DNA from: Acidobacteriota bacterium
GTDB taxonomy: Bacteria; Acidobacteriota; Vicinamibacteria; Vicinamibacterales; Vicinamibacteraceae
Length of the DNA stretch: 49,472 nt
Direction of reading: 5' to 3'
Assembly (NCBI GenBank): GCA_020845575.1
Contig: JADLFL010000038.1
Span: 1-49,472, forward strand
The notes beneath the pieces were generated by a model, which saw only the letters and a program-made list of their open reading frames with translations, was not told the DNA's origin and made no database searches. The first letter of the stretch is position 1, and each line of letters begins with the position of its first letter. A program made the translations under genes and the position numbers. This document shows positions 18,881 through 27,258 of this stretch, piece by piece.

Positions 18881-19753
18881 TCACTCCGACCGGCCGTAGG
18901 CGACCAACAGCTCTCCGCTGACGATCATCGCGACGGCGACGAGCGTGGAGGTGGCGGGGCGGCCTTCCGTGAGGCGGGAGGCGGCAAGGGCGACGAGCGC
19001 CTGCACGGGGGCCTGCGCGGAGAGCACCCACAACGGCAGGCGCGTGAGGGCGGCGAAGCGGAAGAGGAACAGGCAGATCAGCACCACGGCGCCGAGCGTG
19101 GCCAGCGCAAGGAACGACGGATCGCGCGGCAGGGCGAGCGGGCGTGCGAGGAGCACGGCGAGTGTGACGAAGCCCGCGGTGTTCACCCAGTGGCGGCCGA
19201 TGGTGAGTGTGACGGCCCCGTCGACGCCCATGTCGCGCGCCACGAGCTTGGCAACGATGTAGCCGTCCAGCGAGGCGATCACGTAACAGGATGCTGACGC
19301 GAGTCCGCTGCTGCCGATCGCGCCCGTCCACACGATCAGCAGCCCACCCGCCAGCGCGAGTGCCGCCCCGGCCAGCCCGCTGCGCGTCCACGTCTCGCGC
19401 AGGACGAGGATGGCGACGGGCACCTGCACCACCCAGTCGAGCCGCGTGAGGAACACGTACTCGGCTACGCGCGGACTGCGCGACAGACCCACGTAGTACG
19501 CGACGCCCGCCACGAGAAACCCCGCGAGACTGACGACCGCGTGCGTGCGCAGCGGCACGCTGCGCAATTCCCGCCACGCGGCCGCCACGCGACCGCGTGC
19601 TCGCGGGACTGCAAGCAATCCCACCAGCAGCAGGCTGCCGACCCCGTAGACGACCGCCGTCCCCACCAGCAACGACGACCGCGCCATCACTGCCGCCACG
19701 ATGAACGGCGACAGCCCCGCCAGGACGTGGGACAGCAGGCCGAGGGCAGACAC
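18881..19753 (-). CDS. EamA/DMT-superfamily permease
   Basis: About 290 aa with ten predicted membrane helices in two halves, the drug/metabolite transporter layout. Landmarks are VAYYVGLSRSPRVAEYVF and VLRETWTRSGLAGAALALAGG in the first half, and RLTEGRPATSTLVAVAMIVSGE at the end of the second. The frame stays open to 19840, but that part is a polypurine repeat read backwards, so GTG 19753 is preferred. No clear ribosome site is visible. Substrate unknown. Confidence 0.8.
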   Translation of the reverse strand: MSALGLLSHVLAGLSPFIVAAVMARSSLLVGTAVVYGVGSLLLVGLLAVPRARGRVAAAWRELRSVPLRTHAVVSLAGFLVAGVAYYVGLSRSPRVAEYVFLTRLDWVVQVPVAILVLRETWTRSGLAGAALALAGGLLIVWTGAIGSSGLASASCYVIASLDGYIVAKLVARDMGVDGAVTLTIGRHWVNTAGFVTLAVLLARPLALPRDPSFLALATLGAVVLICLFLFRFAALTRLPLWVLSAQAPVQALVALAASRLTEGRPATSTLVAVAMIVSGELLVAYGRSE

Positions 19754-19754
19754 G

Positions 19755-19974
19755 GGAAAAAGGGAAAAAGGGGAAATGGGTAAAGGATAAGGACAGCGAC
19801 AAAGGGGCAAGGCGAAGGGACAAAGGAAGCCGAAGCGCAAAGAAGGGGAAGCAAGGCGCCGATGGTGGCGGCTCGGGGCGCCTTCTCTTTCAGCTTTCGC
19901 GTTTGGGCTTTCTCCTTATTCGCCTTTCACCTTTGTGACTGTCCTTATCCTTTGGACTTTGGACTTTTCACTTT
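19755..19974. repeat. long inverted pair of purine-rich / pyrimidine-rich heptad repeats
   Basis: On the plus strand 19755-19856 is nearly all purine (runs such as AAAGG), and 19884-19974 is pyrimidine-rich. The second half falls into 7-base units ending in TTT (TCTCTTT, CAGCTTT, CGCGTTT, GGGCTTT, CACCTTT, ATCCTTT, GGACTTT, GGACTTT, TCACTTT). A perfect 15-base inverted match links the halves: AAAGGATAAGGACAG at 19782-19796 and its complement at 19939-19953. It fills the space between two minus-strand genes, and its last unit overlaps the sodC stop codon. Confidence 0.8.
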
Positions 19975-20495
19975 GACTGAATCGTTCCGCAGACGATTCT
20001 GTCGCCGGCGTTTCCGGCCGGGTCCGTCTTGAGGTCGTCGGCCTTGGCGTGGATCACGAGGGCCGTGCCGCCGTTGGTGAAGAGGGAATTGGGGCCGGGG
20101 CCGAGCGTGACGGCGGTGTTGGTGATGGTGGCTTCGAGCGTGCCGTCGGCCTTCACAGTGACGTTGGGCATGTCGCCGGCGTGGTGTCCGGCAGGGTTGT
20201 CGATGCCGTGCTGCTTGCTGGCCGGGTTGAAGTGCGGACCGGCCGACGTGAAGCCCGGGCCTTCGCACTTGGCGACGGCGTGCAGGTGGATCGCGTGCTC
20301 GCCCGGCGGCAGGTTCCTGGCCGACACCGCGATCGACACGCCGTCACCCGCGGGCGAGATCATCGCGTGGCCGACCGATTGGCCCTGGCCGTTCTGCAGG
20401 TTCACGTGAATCATCCGAGGGGTCTGCGCGGCACCGACCATCCCGAAGACGAAGAGGGCTGCGGTTCCGGCAATGAGGCCAAGCTGGGATTGCAT
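19968..20495 (-). CDS. sodC: periplasmic Cu/Zn superoxide dismutase
   Basis: Dismutes superoxide outside the cytoplasm. 175 aa with a signal peptide ending near GMVGAAQ. Copper and zinc ligands are visible: [11 protein letters not shown] (two His), [24 protein letters not shown] (bridging and zinc His plus Asp) and [10 protein letters not shown]. The disulfide cysteines are in AKCEG and IVCGT, and the C-terminal arginine guide is in GDRIVCG. Ribosome site AAGGAGAG lies just before the ATG on the minus strand. The last two codons and the stop are within the TCACTTT heptad repeat. Confidence 0.95.
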   Translation of the reverse strand: MQSQLGLIAGTAALFVFGMVGAAQTPRMIHVNLQNGQGQSVGHAMISPAGDGVSIAVSARNLPPGEHAIHLHAVAKCEGPGFTSAGPHFNPASKQHGIDNPAGHHAGDMPNVTVKADGTLEATITNTAVTLGPGPNSLFTNGGTALVIHAKADDLKTDPAGNAGDRIVCGTIQSK

Positions 20496-20515
20496 CTGTC
20501 TCTCCTTGCGTCACC

Positions 20516-20530
20516 CCCGGACCGTCCGGG
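20516..20530. promoter_or_regulatory. perfect palindrome upstream of sodC
   Basis: CCCGGAC-C-GTCCGGG, two 7-base arms, 21-35 bases upstream of the sodC start. It could be an operator or a 5' leader hairpin just ahead of the ribosome site. Confidence 0.4.
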
Positions 20531-20692
20531 AGCACTTCCATCCTCCCCATCGTACCGGTTCCGGGCCTGCGTCGCTGGCGCAGGTGGGTGTCAGACCCCG
20601 TCTGCCCGCCTCGTTCTCGGCGCATGTCCGCCGCGCATGTTGCTCTCGACCGTTCATGGTGGTAGGCTGCGCGAGAGGCGAAACAAAAACGA

Positions 20693-21424
20693 ATGTCTCT
20701 TCCGCGCTTCCGTGCCGATCTCGATGCGTTGCTGCAGCCGTACAGGTTCGACAGGCCACCCGCCGACCCTGTCCCTGCCAACAGCCTGCTGTCTACAGGC
20801 GTCGCCGGCCTCGACGTCACGATTGGCGGCGGGTGGCGACGCGGGCAGGTGTCGGAAGTCGTTGGGGCGTCTCCGTTCGCGCGGATGCGCGTGCTCACCG
20901 CCACGCTCGCGGCGGCCACGGCACGAGGCGAGCTCACGGCGTGGATCGACACCGTCGATCGCGGCGAACCCGCGAGCATGGCCGCGGCCGGCGTACCCCT
21001 CTCGCACGTCGTGTGGGTACACGGCAGGCCGCTCTCGGCGGGCGTGCTGGCGTTGCGTCCCCGGCGTGGCGATCCGGACCTCACCCAGACGGCCGTGCAG
21101 CGCGCGCTTCACGCGACGGAACTGATGGCGCAGGCCGGCAGGTTCGGCGTCGTGGTGCTCGACCTCGGCGACATCCCCGCGTTCGCGCTGCGCGCGGTAC
21201 CGACGTCCGCATGGGTACGCCTGCATCGCGCGGTGGAGGGGCGGCGCACGGCGCTGGTGGTGCTCGGCGCACAGCCCATCACCCACAGCGCGAGTGGCGT
21301 GTCCGTACGCGTGCAGAGCCGCACGCGCGGCGAAGCGACGCCGCCGGCAGTGGTGCCGCTCACCCATCAGCCGCCGCGCCGGCGCGGCGTTGATGCAGCT
21401 GTCCGGATCGCCATGGCCGGCTGA
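20693..21424 (+). CDS. ImuA/RecA-like protein lacking Walker A
   Basis: 243 aa. The sequence follows the ImuA (SOS-mutagenesis RecA paralogue) pattern: STGVAGLDVTIGGGWRRGQVSEVVG, then LAAATARGELTAWIDTVD, then LSHVVWVHG and a VVLDLGDIP strand in the Walker B place. Where RecA has GPESSGKTT and ImuA has a related loop, this protein reads VVGASPFARMRVL, with no Gly-Lys-Thr/Ser. ATP binding is therefore doubtful. ImuA usually precedes imuB and dnaE2; neither is here, and the next gene is recQ. Start ATG 20693 follows a TAGGCT hexamer (20663) and a GAGAGG-like ribosome site. Identification is by pattern only. Confidence 0.65.
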   Translation: MSLPRFRADLDALLQPYRFDRPPADPVPANSLLSTGVAGLDVTIGGGWRRGQVSEVVGASPFARMRVLTATLAAATARGELTAWIDTVDRGEPASMAAAGVPLSHVVWVHGRPLSAGVLALRPRRGDPDLTQTAVQRALHATELMAQAGRFGVVVLDLGDIPAFALRAVPTSAWVRLHRAVEGRRTALVVLGAQPITHSASGVSVRVQSRTRGEATPPAVVPLTHQPPRRRGVDAAVRIAMAG

Positions 21425-21436
21425 TGCTCATCCGAC

Positions 21437-21468
21437 CCGGTTGCCGGTTGCCCGTTGCCGGTTGCCGG
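21437..21468 (+). repeat. heptanucleotide repeat (CCGGTTG unit), second copy
   Basis: CCGGTTG, CCGGTTG, CCCGTTG, CCGGTTG, CCGG: same structure as 16341-16372, including a variant third unit. Confidence 0.85.
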
Positions 21469-21504
21469 CCAAGACCCTGAGCGAATGAAGTGAGTCGAAG
21501 GGCC

Positions 21505-21538
21505 GGTGTCAGGTGCCCGGTGCCCGGTGCCCGGTGCG
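21505..21538 (+). repeat. heptanucleotide repeat (GGTGCCC unit)
   Basis: GGTGTCA then three GGTGCCC and a partial GGTGCG, the complement family of CGGGCAC. It ends 10 bases before the recQ start and is separated from the previous array by a CCTGAGCG...GTCGAAGGG element (21475-21504). Confidence 0.85.
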
Positions 21539-21548
21539 TTCGGAGACA

Positions 21549-23399
21549 ATGAACGCCATGACGTCGGCCGCGCCTCCATCGCCGCTCGAGGACATCCTCA
21601 CGCGGTATTGGGGCTTCACCGGATTCCGCCCGCATCAGCGTGAGGTGATGGAGGCGATCCTGGCTGGACGCGACTCGTTGCTCGTCATGCCGACGGGCGG
21701 TGGCAAGTCGCTGTGCTTCCAGGCGCCGGCCCTGCTGCGGCCTGGCCTGGCGCTCGTCGTGTCGCCCCTGATCTCGTTGATGAAGGACCAGGTGGACAGC
21801 CTGGAGGCCAACGGCGTGTCGGCCGCCTGCTACAACAGTGCGCTCGACGAGGGACAGAAGCGCGAGGTAGTGCAGGGCGTTCGCGACGGACGCACGCGAT
21901 TGCTCTACGTGGCGCCGGAACGGCTGGTGGGCGAGGGCGGCGATCGGTTCGTGCGCTGGCTCGCGCAGGTCGGCGTCAGCTTCATCGCGGTGGACGAGGC
22001 GCACTGCATCAGCCAGTGGGGCCACGACTTCCGTCCGGAATATCGCAGGCTCGGGCAGCTCCGCACGCTGCTGCCGGGTGCCAGCATCCACGCGTTCACG
22101 GCAACGGCCACCGCTCGCGTGCGCCGCGACATCGTGTCGCAACTCGGGCTGCGTGACGCGCTCGAGGAAGTGGGGTCGTTCGATCGGCCGAACCTCGTCT
22201 ATCGCGTGCTGATGCGCGATCAGCTGAAGAAGCAAGTCCTCGACGTCCTCGATCGCCATCGCGGCGACGCCGGCATCGTCTACTGCCAGTCTCGTAAGGA
22301 AGTGGATACGCTTTCGGCGTGGCTCACCAACGAAGGCTGGCGCGCGCGGCCGTATCATGCCGGACTCACGGCCGAGGAGCGCGAGCGGAACCAGGACGCC
22401 TTCCTCACCGAGCAGGCAGACATCGTGGTGGCGACCGTCGCGTTCGGGATGGGCATCCACCGGTCGAACGTGCGGTTCGTGATCCACGCCGGATCGCCGC
22501 AGTCGCTCGAGCACTACCAGCAGGAGTCGGGCCGCGCGGGCCGCGACGGCCTCGAAGCCGAGTGCGTGCTCCTGACGTCGGGCATCGACTTCCTCAAGTG
22601 GCGCACGCTGCTCGAGAAGAACGGTGAGCTGACAGATTCGGCACAGGGGCTCCTGCGCGACATCGAGCGCTACTCGGCGAGCACGCTGTGCCGGCACCGC
22701 CATCTCGTGCAGTACTTCGGCGAGCCCTACGATCGCGACGACTGCGGCGCGTGCGACGTCTGTCTCGGCGAACTGGAACTGGTGGATGAGCCTGTGACGA
22801 CCGCGCGGAAGGTGCTGTCGTGCGTCGCGCGCGTCGAACAGCGCTTCGGCGCGGCCCACGTGGCCAACGTGCTCGTGGGCAAGGCCACCGAGGCGGTCAA
22901 CGCACGCGGGCACGCGCAGCTGAGCACGTTCGGCTTGTTTGCCGGCGTGCCGGTGCCGGAAGTGCGCGGGTACATCGAGCAGCTCACGGCGCTCGGCTTC
23001 CTGCGCCAGACGCCGGGCGACTATCCCGTGCTCGTGCTGTCGCCGGAGGGCCGCACGCTGATGCGCGACGGGACGACGGACGCGCCGTTGACGCTGTACC
23101 GGCAGAAGCGCCGCACCAGGGAATCGATGCCGCGCCGGTCGCGCGTGGAGACAGAGTCGTGGGAAGGCGTGGACCGCGCGCTGTTCGACCGTCTCCGCGA
23201 GGTGCGCCTGACGCTGGCCCGAGCGCGCGGCGTGCCGCCGTACGTGATTTTCCACGACACCACGCTGCGCGAGATGGCCCGCCATCGCCCCACGACGGAC
23301 GCCGCGCTGCGCGACATCTACGGCGTCGGCCAACGCAAGGCCGACGATGTGGGCCCCCTCTTCCTCGAGGCGATCCAGGCGGCCCTGCGTGGCGGGTAG
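21549..23399 (+). CDS. recQ: ATP-dependent DNA helicase RecQ
   Basis: 3'-5' helicase in recombination and fork repair, 616 aa. Helicase motifs include Walker A PTGGGKSL (about residue 48), SPLISLMKDQV, DEAHCISQWGHDFRPEY, FTATAT and the QESGRAGRDG motif VI. The zinc site is CRHRHLVQYF...DCGACDVC. A winged-helix RQC domain and a C-terminal HRDC domain (YVIFHDTTLREMA, IYGVGQRKAD) complete the classical form. ATG 21549 has GGAG four bases upstream; earlier in-frame codons cover the GGTGCCC repeat. Confidence 0.97.
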   Translation: MNAMTSAAPPSPLEDILTRYWGFTGFRPHQREVMEAILAGRDSLLVMPTGGGKSLCFQAPALLRPGLALVVSPLISLMKDQVDSLEANGVSAACYNSALDEGQKREVVQGVRDGRTRLLYVAPERLVGEGGDRFVRWLAQVGVSFIAVDEAHCISQWGHDFRPEYRRLGQLRTLLPGASIHAFTATATARVRRDIVSQLGLRDALEEVGSFDRPNLVYRVLMRDQLKKQVLDVLDRHRGDAGIVYCQSRKEVDTLSAWLTNEGWRARPYHAGLTAEERERNQDAFLTEQADIVVATVAFGMGIHRSNVRFVIHAGSPQSLEHYQQESGRAGRDGLEAECVLLTSGIDFLKWRTLLEKNGELTDSAQGLLRDIERYSASTLCRHRHLVQYFGEPYDRDDCGACDVCLGELELVDEPVTTARKVLSCVARVEQRFGAAHVANVLVGKATEAVNARGHAQLSTFGLFAGVPVPEVRGYIEQLTALGFLRQTPGDYPVLVLSPEGRTLMRDGTTDAPLTLYRQKRRTRESMPRRSRVETESWEGVDRALFDRLREVRLTLARARGVPPYVIFHDTTLREMARHRPTTDAALRDIYGVGQRKADDVGPLFLEAIQAALRGG

Positions 23400-23421
23400 G
23401 GCCGGCCCTCCGGGCCCGGCC
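23400..23421 (+). terminator. GC-rich hairpin after recQ
   Basis: GGCCGGCCC-TCC-GGGCCCGGCC forms a stem with a one-base bulge immediately after the recQ stop. No U-run follows, so it is only a possible terminator. Confidence 0.4.
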
Positions 23422-23636
23422 GCACACGTGTCGCCCGCCGCGTCTCTGGCGGCCATCCCGCGACTTCAGGTAGCCTTTGTTGGTTGTGGACTCGCGTTGA
23501 GAGCGCGGGTCCTGTCGCCGGACAGCCCACCCGTCCTCCTCGCCAAGAGCGCTGGTACGGGAGGGGCTTGTCGGCACGGGCGGAGCGGCCCCCGTCAGGC
23601 GCCACCCGTGCCCGTGGCGGTTGAGCGTGTCCCGCG
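23422..23636. other. non-coding gap before prfB
   Basis: I see no gene here. It holds a hairpin near 23508-23528 (GGGTCCTGTC / GACAGCCC). The GC-rich stretches around 23560-23620 may pair. A structured leader or small RNA cannot be excluded, but no known family is recognised. Confidence 0.3.
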
Positions 23637-23671
23637 TTCGTCATTCGGCATTCGTTCCGCATTCGTCATCG
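23637..23671 (+). repeat. heptanucleotide repeat (TTCGNCA unit) upstream of prfB
   Basis: TTCGTCA, TTCGGCA, TTCGTTC in register, then CGCATTCGTCATCG after a slip. It ends 10 bases before the prfB start. Confidence 0.7.
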
Positions 23672-23681
23672 AGGTTTCCCT

Positions 23682-24819
23682 GTGGCATTCGTGAAGGAAG
23701 AGGCGTACAAGCGGCTGGACGATCTGCAGCAGCGGGCAGTGGAACTCGGGAGGTATCTTTGACGCCGCTCGACCCGAGCTGGAGCTCGCACGCATAGAGG
23801 CGCAGGCCAGTGCGCCGGATTTCTGGAACAACCAGGCCGAGGCGCAGAAGGTGCTGCAGCGCCGGCGCAGGCTTGACGAGGACGTCACGCTCCTGAGGTC
23901 GCTCCGTCAGCAGACCGAGGATCTCGCCGTCCTGCGCGAGTGGCTCGACGCGGGCGAGGACGTTGGCGCCGATCTCACGCGCGGGCTCGACCAACTGGAG
24001 ACGGCGGTCGAGGCCGGCGAGGTCAAGAAGATGCTCGGCGGCGAGCACGACCTCAAGAACGCCATCATCACCGTCCATCCGGGCGCGGGCGGCACCGAGT
24101 CGCAAGACTGGGCCGAGATGATCCTGCGCATGTACCTGCGCTGGGCGGAGCGTCGCGGCTTCAAGCGCGAGCTGCTCGAAGCACAGCCGGGCGACGAGGC
24201 GGGCATCAAGAGCGCCACGCTGACGATCACCGGCGAGTTCGCCTACGGCCTGCTCGCGGCGGAAGCCGGCGTTCACCGGCTGGTGCGCATCTCGCCGTTC
24301 GATCAGGCGGCGCGGCGGCACACCTCGTTCGCGTCGCTCCACGTCTGGCCCGAGTTGCCTGACGATGTGGACATCGTGGTCGACGACAAGGACTTGCGCA
24401 TCGATACGTATCGATCGAGCGGCGCCGGCGGGCAGCACGTCAACGTCACCGACTCCGCCGTCCGCATCACCCATCTCCCGACCGGCATCGTCGTGTCGTG
24501 CCAGAACGAGCGGTCGCAGCACAAGAACAAGGACGTCGCGATGAAGGTGCTGCGCTCGCGGCTCTACGACATGAAGCTGAAGGAGCAGCAGGCCGAGCTC
24601 GATCGTATTGGCGGCGAGAAGAAGGACATTGCGTTCGGCAGCCAGATCCGCAGCTACGTGCTGCACCCGTACCAGATGGTCAAGGACCATCGCACGAAGT
24701 ACCAGGAGGGCGACGTCACCAACGTCCTCGACGGCGACATCGACAGTTTCATCAAGACCTACCTGATGGCCAAGGCGTCAGGCACGCTGGGCGTTCCCAC
24801 AGCCGACGACGACGCGTAG
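23682..24819 (+). CDS. prfB: peptide chain release factor 2, programmed +1 frameshift
   Basis: Terminates translation at UGA and UAA. The gene is read in two frames: 23682-23759 (GTG start, 26 codons ending in RYL), then after a +1 shift past the UGA at 23760-23762 from GAC 23761 to 24819. The second frame begins [15 protein letters not shown] and continues through APDFWNN, the normal RF2 N-terminal coiled region. The anticodon-mimic tripeptide SPF is in VRISPFDQA, and the catalytic GGQ is in GAGGQHVN. Total about 378 aa, normal for RF2; GTG 23691 is an alternative start. An annotation starting at ATG 23851 would lose the N-terminus. Confidence 0.96.
23748..23763 (+). promoter_or_regulatory. 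prfB: RF2 programmed frameshift site
   Basis: GGGAGG-TAT-CTT-TGA-C: a Shine-Dalgarno-like GGGAGG three bases before the slippery CTT, followed by in-frame stop TGA and C. This is the classical autoregulatory arrangement in which low RF2 lets the ribosome shift. Confidence 0.95.
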
Positions 24820-24842
24820 GGGCGCGATACGGACGGCGTGCG

Positions 24843-27101
24843 CTAGCGGATTTCGGCGCCGGGCTCGGTGCCGGCGATGAACGCCTCGCGCTGGCCGGCC
24901 TCGTTCGTCGTGAAGACAATGTTGCCGGGGGCGGGGAACTCGGGGACGTCCTTGCCGGCCTTGCGCTGGCGCTCGATCCAGTGCGACATCACGTCCATCC
25001 AGATCGGCAGGGCGGCCACCGAGCCGCTCTGGCCCTGACCGATGGTGCGGCGCGTGTCGAATCCCACCCAGACACCGATCGTGATGTCGGGATCGAAGCC
25101 GATGAACCACGCATCGGTGAAGTCGTCGGTCGTGCCGGTCTTGCCGCCGAGCGGCCAGCCAAGCGCGTTGGCGCGCGCCGCAGTGCCGTGCTGGACTACA
25201 CCGCGCAGGAGCGACGTCATCACATACGCCGTATCCGCGCGAATGGCCTCGGTGGGCACGGGCCGGTTCTCTTCGAGTGCGTTGCCTTCGCGATCGGTCA
25301 CGCGCACGATCTCGTACGGCGTCATGCGCACGCCCTGGTTGGGGAACAGCGAGAACGCGTTGGTGATCTCCATCAACGTCGCCTCACCGGCGCCGAGCGC
25401 GCTCGACAGGTACGGCGGAATCGGCGACGTGAACCCCAGCTTGCCGGCGTACTGGATCACCTGCTTCGGCCCCAGCGCGTTCATGAGGCGCACCGTCGGC
25501 ACGTTGCGTGACTGCTCCAGCGCGCGACGGACGGAAATCGGTCCCTGGAACGTCTTGTCGTAGTTCATCGGCGAGTAGGGCGGCGTACCCGGGAACGTCA
25601 CCGGCGCGTCGAGGAGCGTGCTCGCGGGCGTGTAGCCGCGATCGATCGCCGCGGTGTACACCACCAGCTTGAACGTGGATCCGAGCTGACGCGACGCCTG
25701 TACCGCGCGATTGAACTTGCTGCGCTCGAAGTCGAACCCACCCACCATCGCCAGCACGCGGCCGGTGCGGTTGTCGAGCGCGACGATGCCGCCCTGAAGT
25801 TCGGGCTCCTGATCGAGCCGTGCAACGGCGGCGTGCTCGGTGGTGTTGACCTCTTCGAGCAGGACCTGCACGAGATCGCCGCGCGAGACGAGCGCCGACG
25901 CGGTGGCCTTGCCCGTCCACGAGAAGCCGCTTCGCGGGATGCGGATGTCGAGCCGCCCTGCACGCGCCTGGATCTCCGTGGCGCTCGTCCCCGTCACCAC
26001 GGCGGGGACGACATCGCCGACGGCCATCGGACCCTGCCAGCGGGGATGACGATAGGCATCGAGGTCGGCGCCCTGCGTGAGCAGGTTGGTGGGCTTGCGG
26101 AACCCGCGTCGCTGATCGAGACGTCGGAGGCCTGCCTGCAGCGCGCGCGTGGCGGCCTGCTGCAGCGGCAGGTCGAGGCTGGTCTGCACCGACAGGCCGT
26201 TCTCGTACAGCTGCTTGGCGCCGAATCGCGCTTCGATCTGTTGACGCACGTCTTCGACGAAGTACGGCGCGGGCGACCAGGGTTGCGTCGGCAGGCCCGC
26301 CGTCTTGATCGGACTGGCCTTGGCGGTCTCGGCCTCGGTAGCGGTGATGAAGCCCTCGTCTGCCATGCGCTGCAGCGCATAGTTGCGTCGCCGGCGCGCG
26401 GCGTCGGGATTCACGTAAGGACTCTGCCGCACGTTGCCCTGGATGATCCCGGCGATCATGGCGGCCTCTTCGACCGCGAGCGATTTGGCCGGTTTGCCGA
26501 AGTAGAGGCGTGACGCGGCTTCGACACCGTAGGCGCCGTGCCCGAAGTATGTCGTGTTGCAGTAGAGGGTGAGGATCTCGCGCTTGGTGAAGCGCTTCTC
26601 CAACTGCACCGAGATAATGGCTTCCTTGATCTTGCGTTCCCAGCCCGCCACGCCGGTGCGTGCGTAGACGCCCGCCTGCATGTACTCGTTCTGCAGGAAC
26701 AGCATGCGCGCGAGCTGCTGCGTGATGGTGCTGGCGCCGGCGCGCTGGTTGTGGACCACGTCCTTGAACGCGGTCATCACGATGCGCGGGAGGCTGAGGC
26801 CGACGTGCTCCTCGAACTCCTGGTCTTCGGCAGCGATGATGGCCTGACGCAGCAACGGCGAGATGCCTTCGTAGGGCACCACGACCCGGCGCTCCTTGGC
26901 GAACTCGCCGATCACGCTGCCGTCGCTGGCGTGGATCCGCGTGATCGTGCTCGGCGCGTAGTCGTCGAGCGCCGAGATCTGCGGCAGGTCGCCCGCGAAC
27001 GCAAACAGCACGCCGCTGATCGCGCCGAGGGCGATCGTCAGCAGGAACAGCAGGAACACCGTCGCCTGGCGCGCGACGCGGACGACGTAGGTGGCCATCA
27101 A
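24843..27101 (-). CDS. mrcA: bifunctional penicillin-binding protein 1A
   Basis: Polymerises and cross-links peptidoglycan at the inner membrane. 752 aa: short cytoplasmic start, one membrane helix (about residues 13-36), then a GT51 transglycosylase domain with catalytic glutamate in AAEDQEFEEHVG (E92), STITQQLAR, RKIKEAI and TLYCNTTYFGHGAYGVEAAS. The transpeptidase domain has the S-x-x-K nucleophile in GSTFK (S475), SRN (S531) and GKTGTT (K654). All catalytic residues are present. It is convergent with prfB. Of two adjacent ATGs, either may be the start. Confidence 0.95.
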   Translation of the reverse strand: MMATYVVRVARQATVFLLFLLTIALGAISGVLFAFAGDLPQISALDDYAPSTITRIHASDGSVIGEFAKERRVVVPYEGISPLLRQAIIAAEDQEFEEHVGLSLPRIVMTAFKDVVHNQRAGASTITQQLARMLFLQNEYMQAGVYARTGVAGWERKIKEAIISVQLEKRFTKREILTLYCNTTYFGHGAYGVEAASRLYFGKPAKSLAVEEAAMIAGIIQGNVRQSPYVNPDAARRRRNYALQRMADEGFITATEAETAKASPIKTAGLPTQPWSPAPYFVEDVRQQIEARFGAKQLYENGLSVQTSLDLPLQQAATRALQAGLRRLDQRRGFRKPTNLLTQGADLDAYRHPRWQGPMAVGDVVPAVVTGTSATEIQARAGRLDIRIPRSGFSWTGKATASALVSRGDLVQVLLEEVNTTEHAAVARLDQEPELQGGIVALDNRTGRVLAMVGGFDFERSKFNRAVQASRQLGSTFKLVVYTAAIDRGYTPASTLLDAPVTFPGTPPYSPMNYDKTFQGPISVRRALEQSRNVPTVRLMNALGPKQVIQYAGKLGFTSPIPPYLSSALGAGEATLMEITNAFSLFPNQGVRMTPYEIVRVTDREGNALEENRPVPTEAIRADTAYVMTSLLRGVVQHGTAARANALGWPLGGKTGTTDDFTDAWFIGFDPDITIGVWVGFDTRRTIGQGQSGSVAALPIWMDVMSHWIERQRKAGKDVPEFPAPGNIVFTTNEAGQREAFIAGTEPGAEIR

Positions 27102-27135
27102 CGTAACAGCGTAGCAGGGGAGCGCGCGCGGGTGT

Positions 27136-27228
27136 GCCAGGGGTTGACACCCCTGGCCTCCATCCCGAACCGGACGTCAGGACGCATCCCAACCGGACGA
27201 CTGGAGGCCAGGGGCTTCAGCCCCTGGC
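27136..27228. repeat. palindromic intergenic repeat, family B, paired copies
   Basis: Two stem-loops: GCCAGGGGT-TGAC-ACCCCTGGC at 27136-27157 and GCCAGGGG-CTTCAG-CCCCTGGC at 27207-27228. Between them CCGGACGTCAGGACGCATCCCAACCGGACG contains a CCGGACG direct repeat. It lies between PBP1A and the FecR-like gene. Confidence 0.75.
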
Positions 27229-27258
27229 GCAGACGAACGGATTGAACGCGGTCACGAA

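Noticed and set aside
23851..24819. RF2 as a plain gene starting at ATG 23851
   Set aside because: It would lack the conserved N-terminal residues, which are present upstream through the frameshift site.
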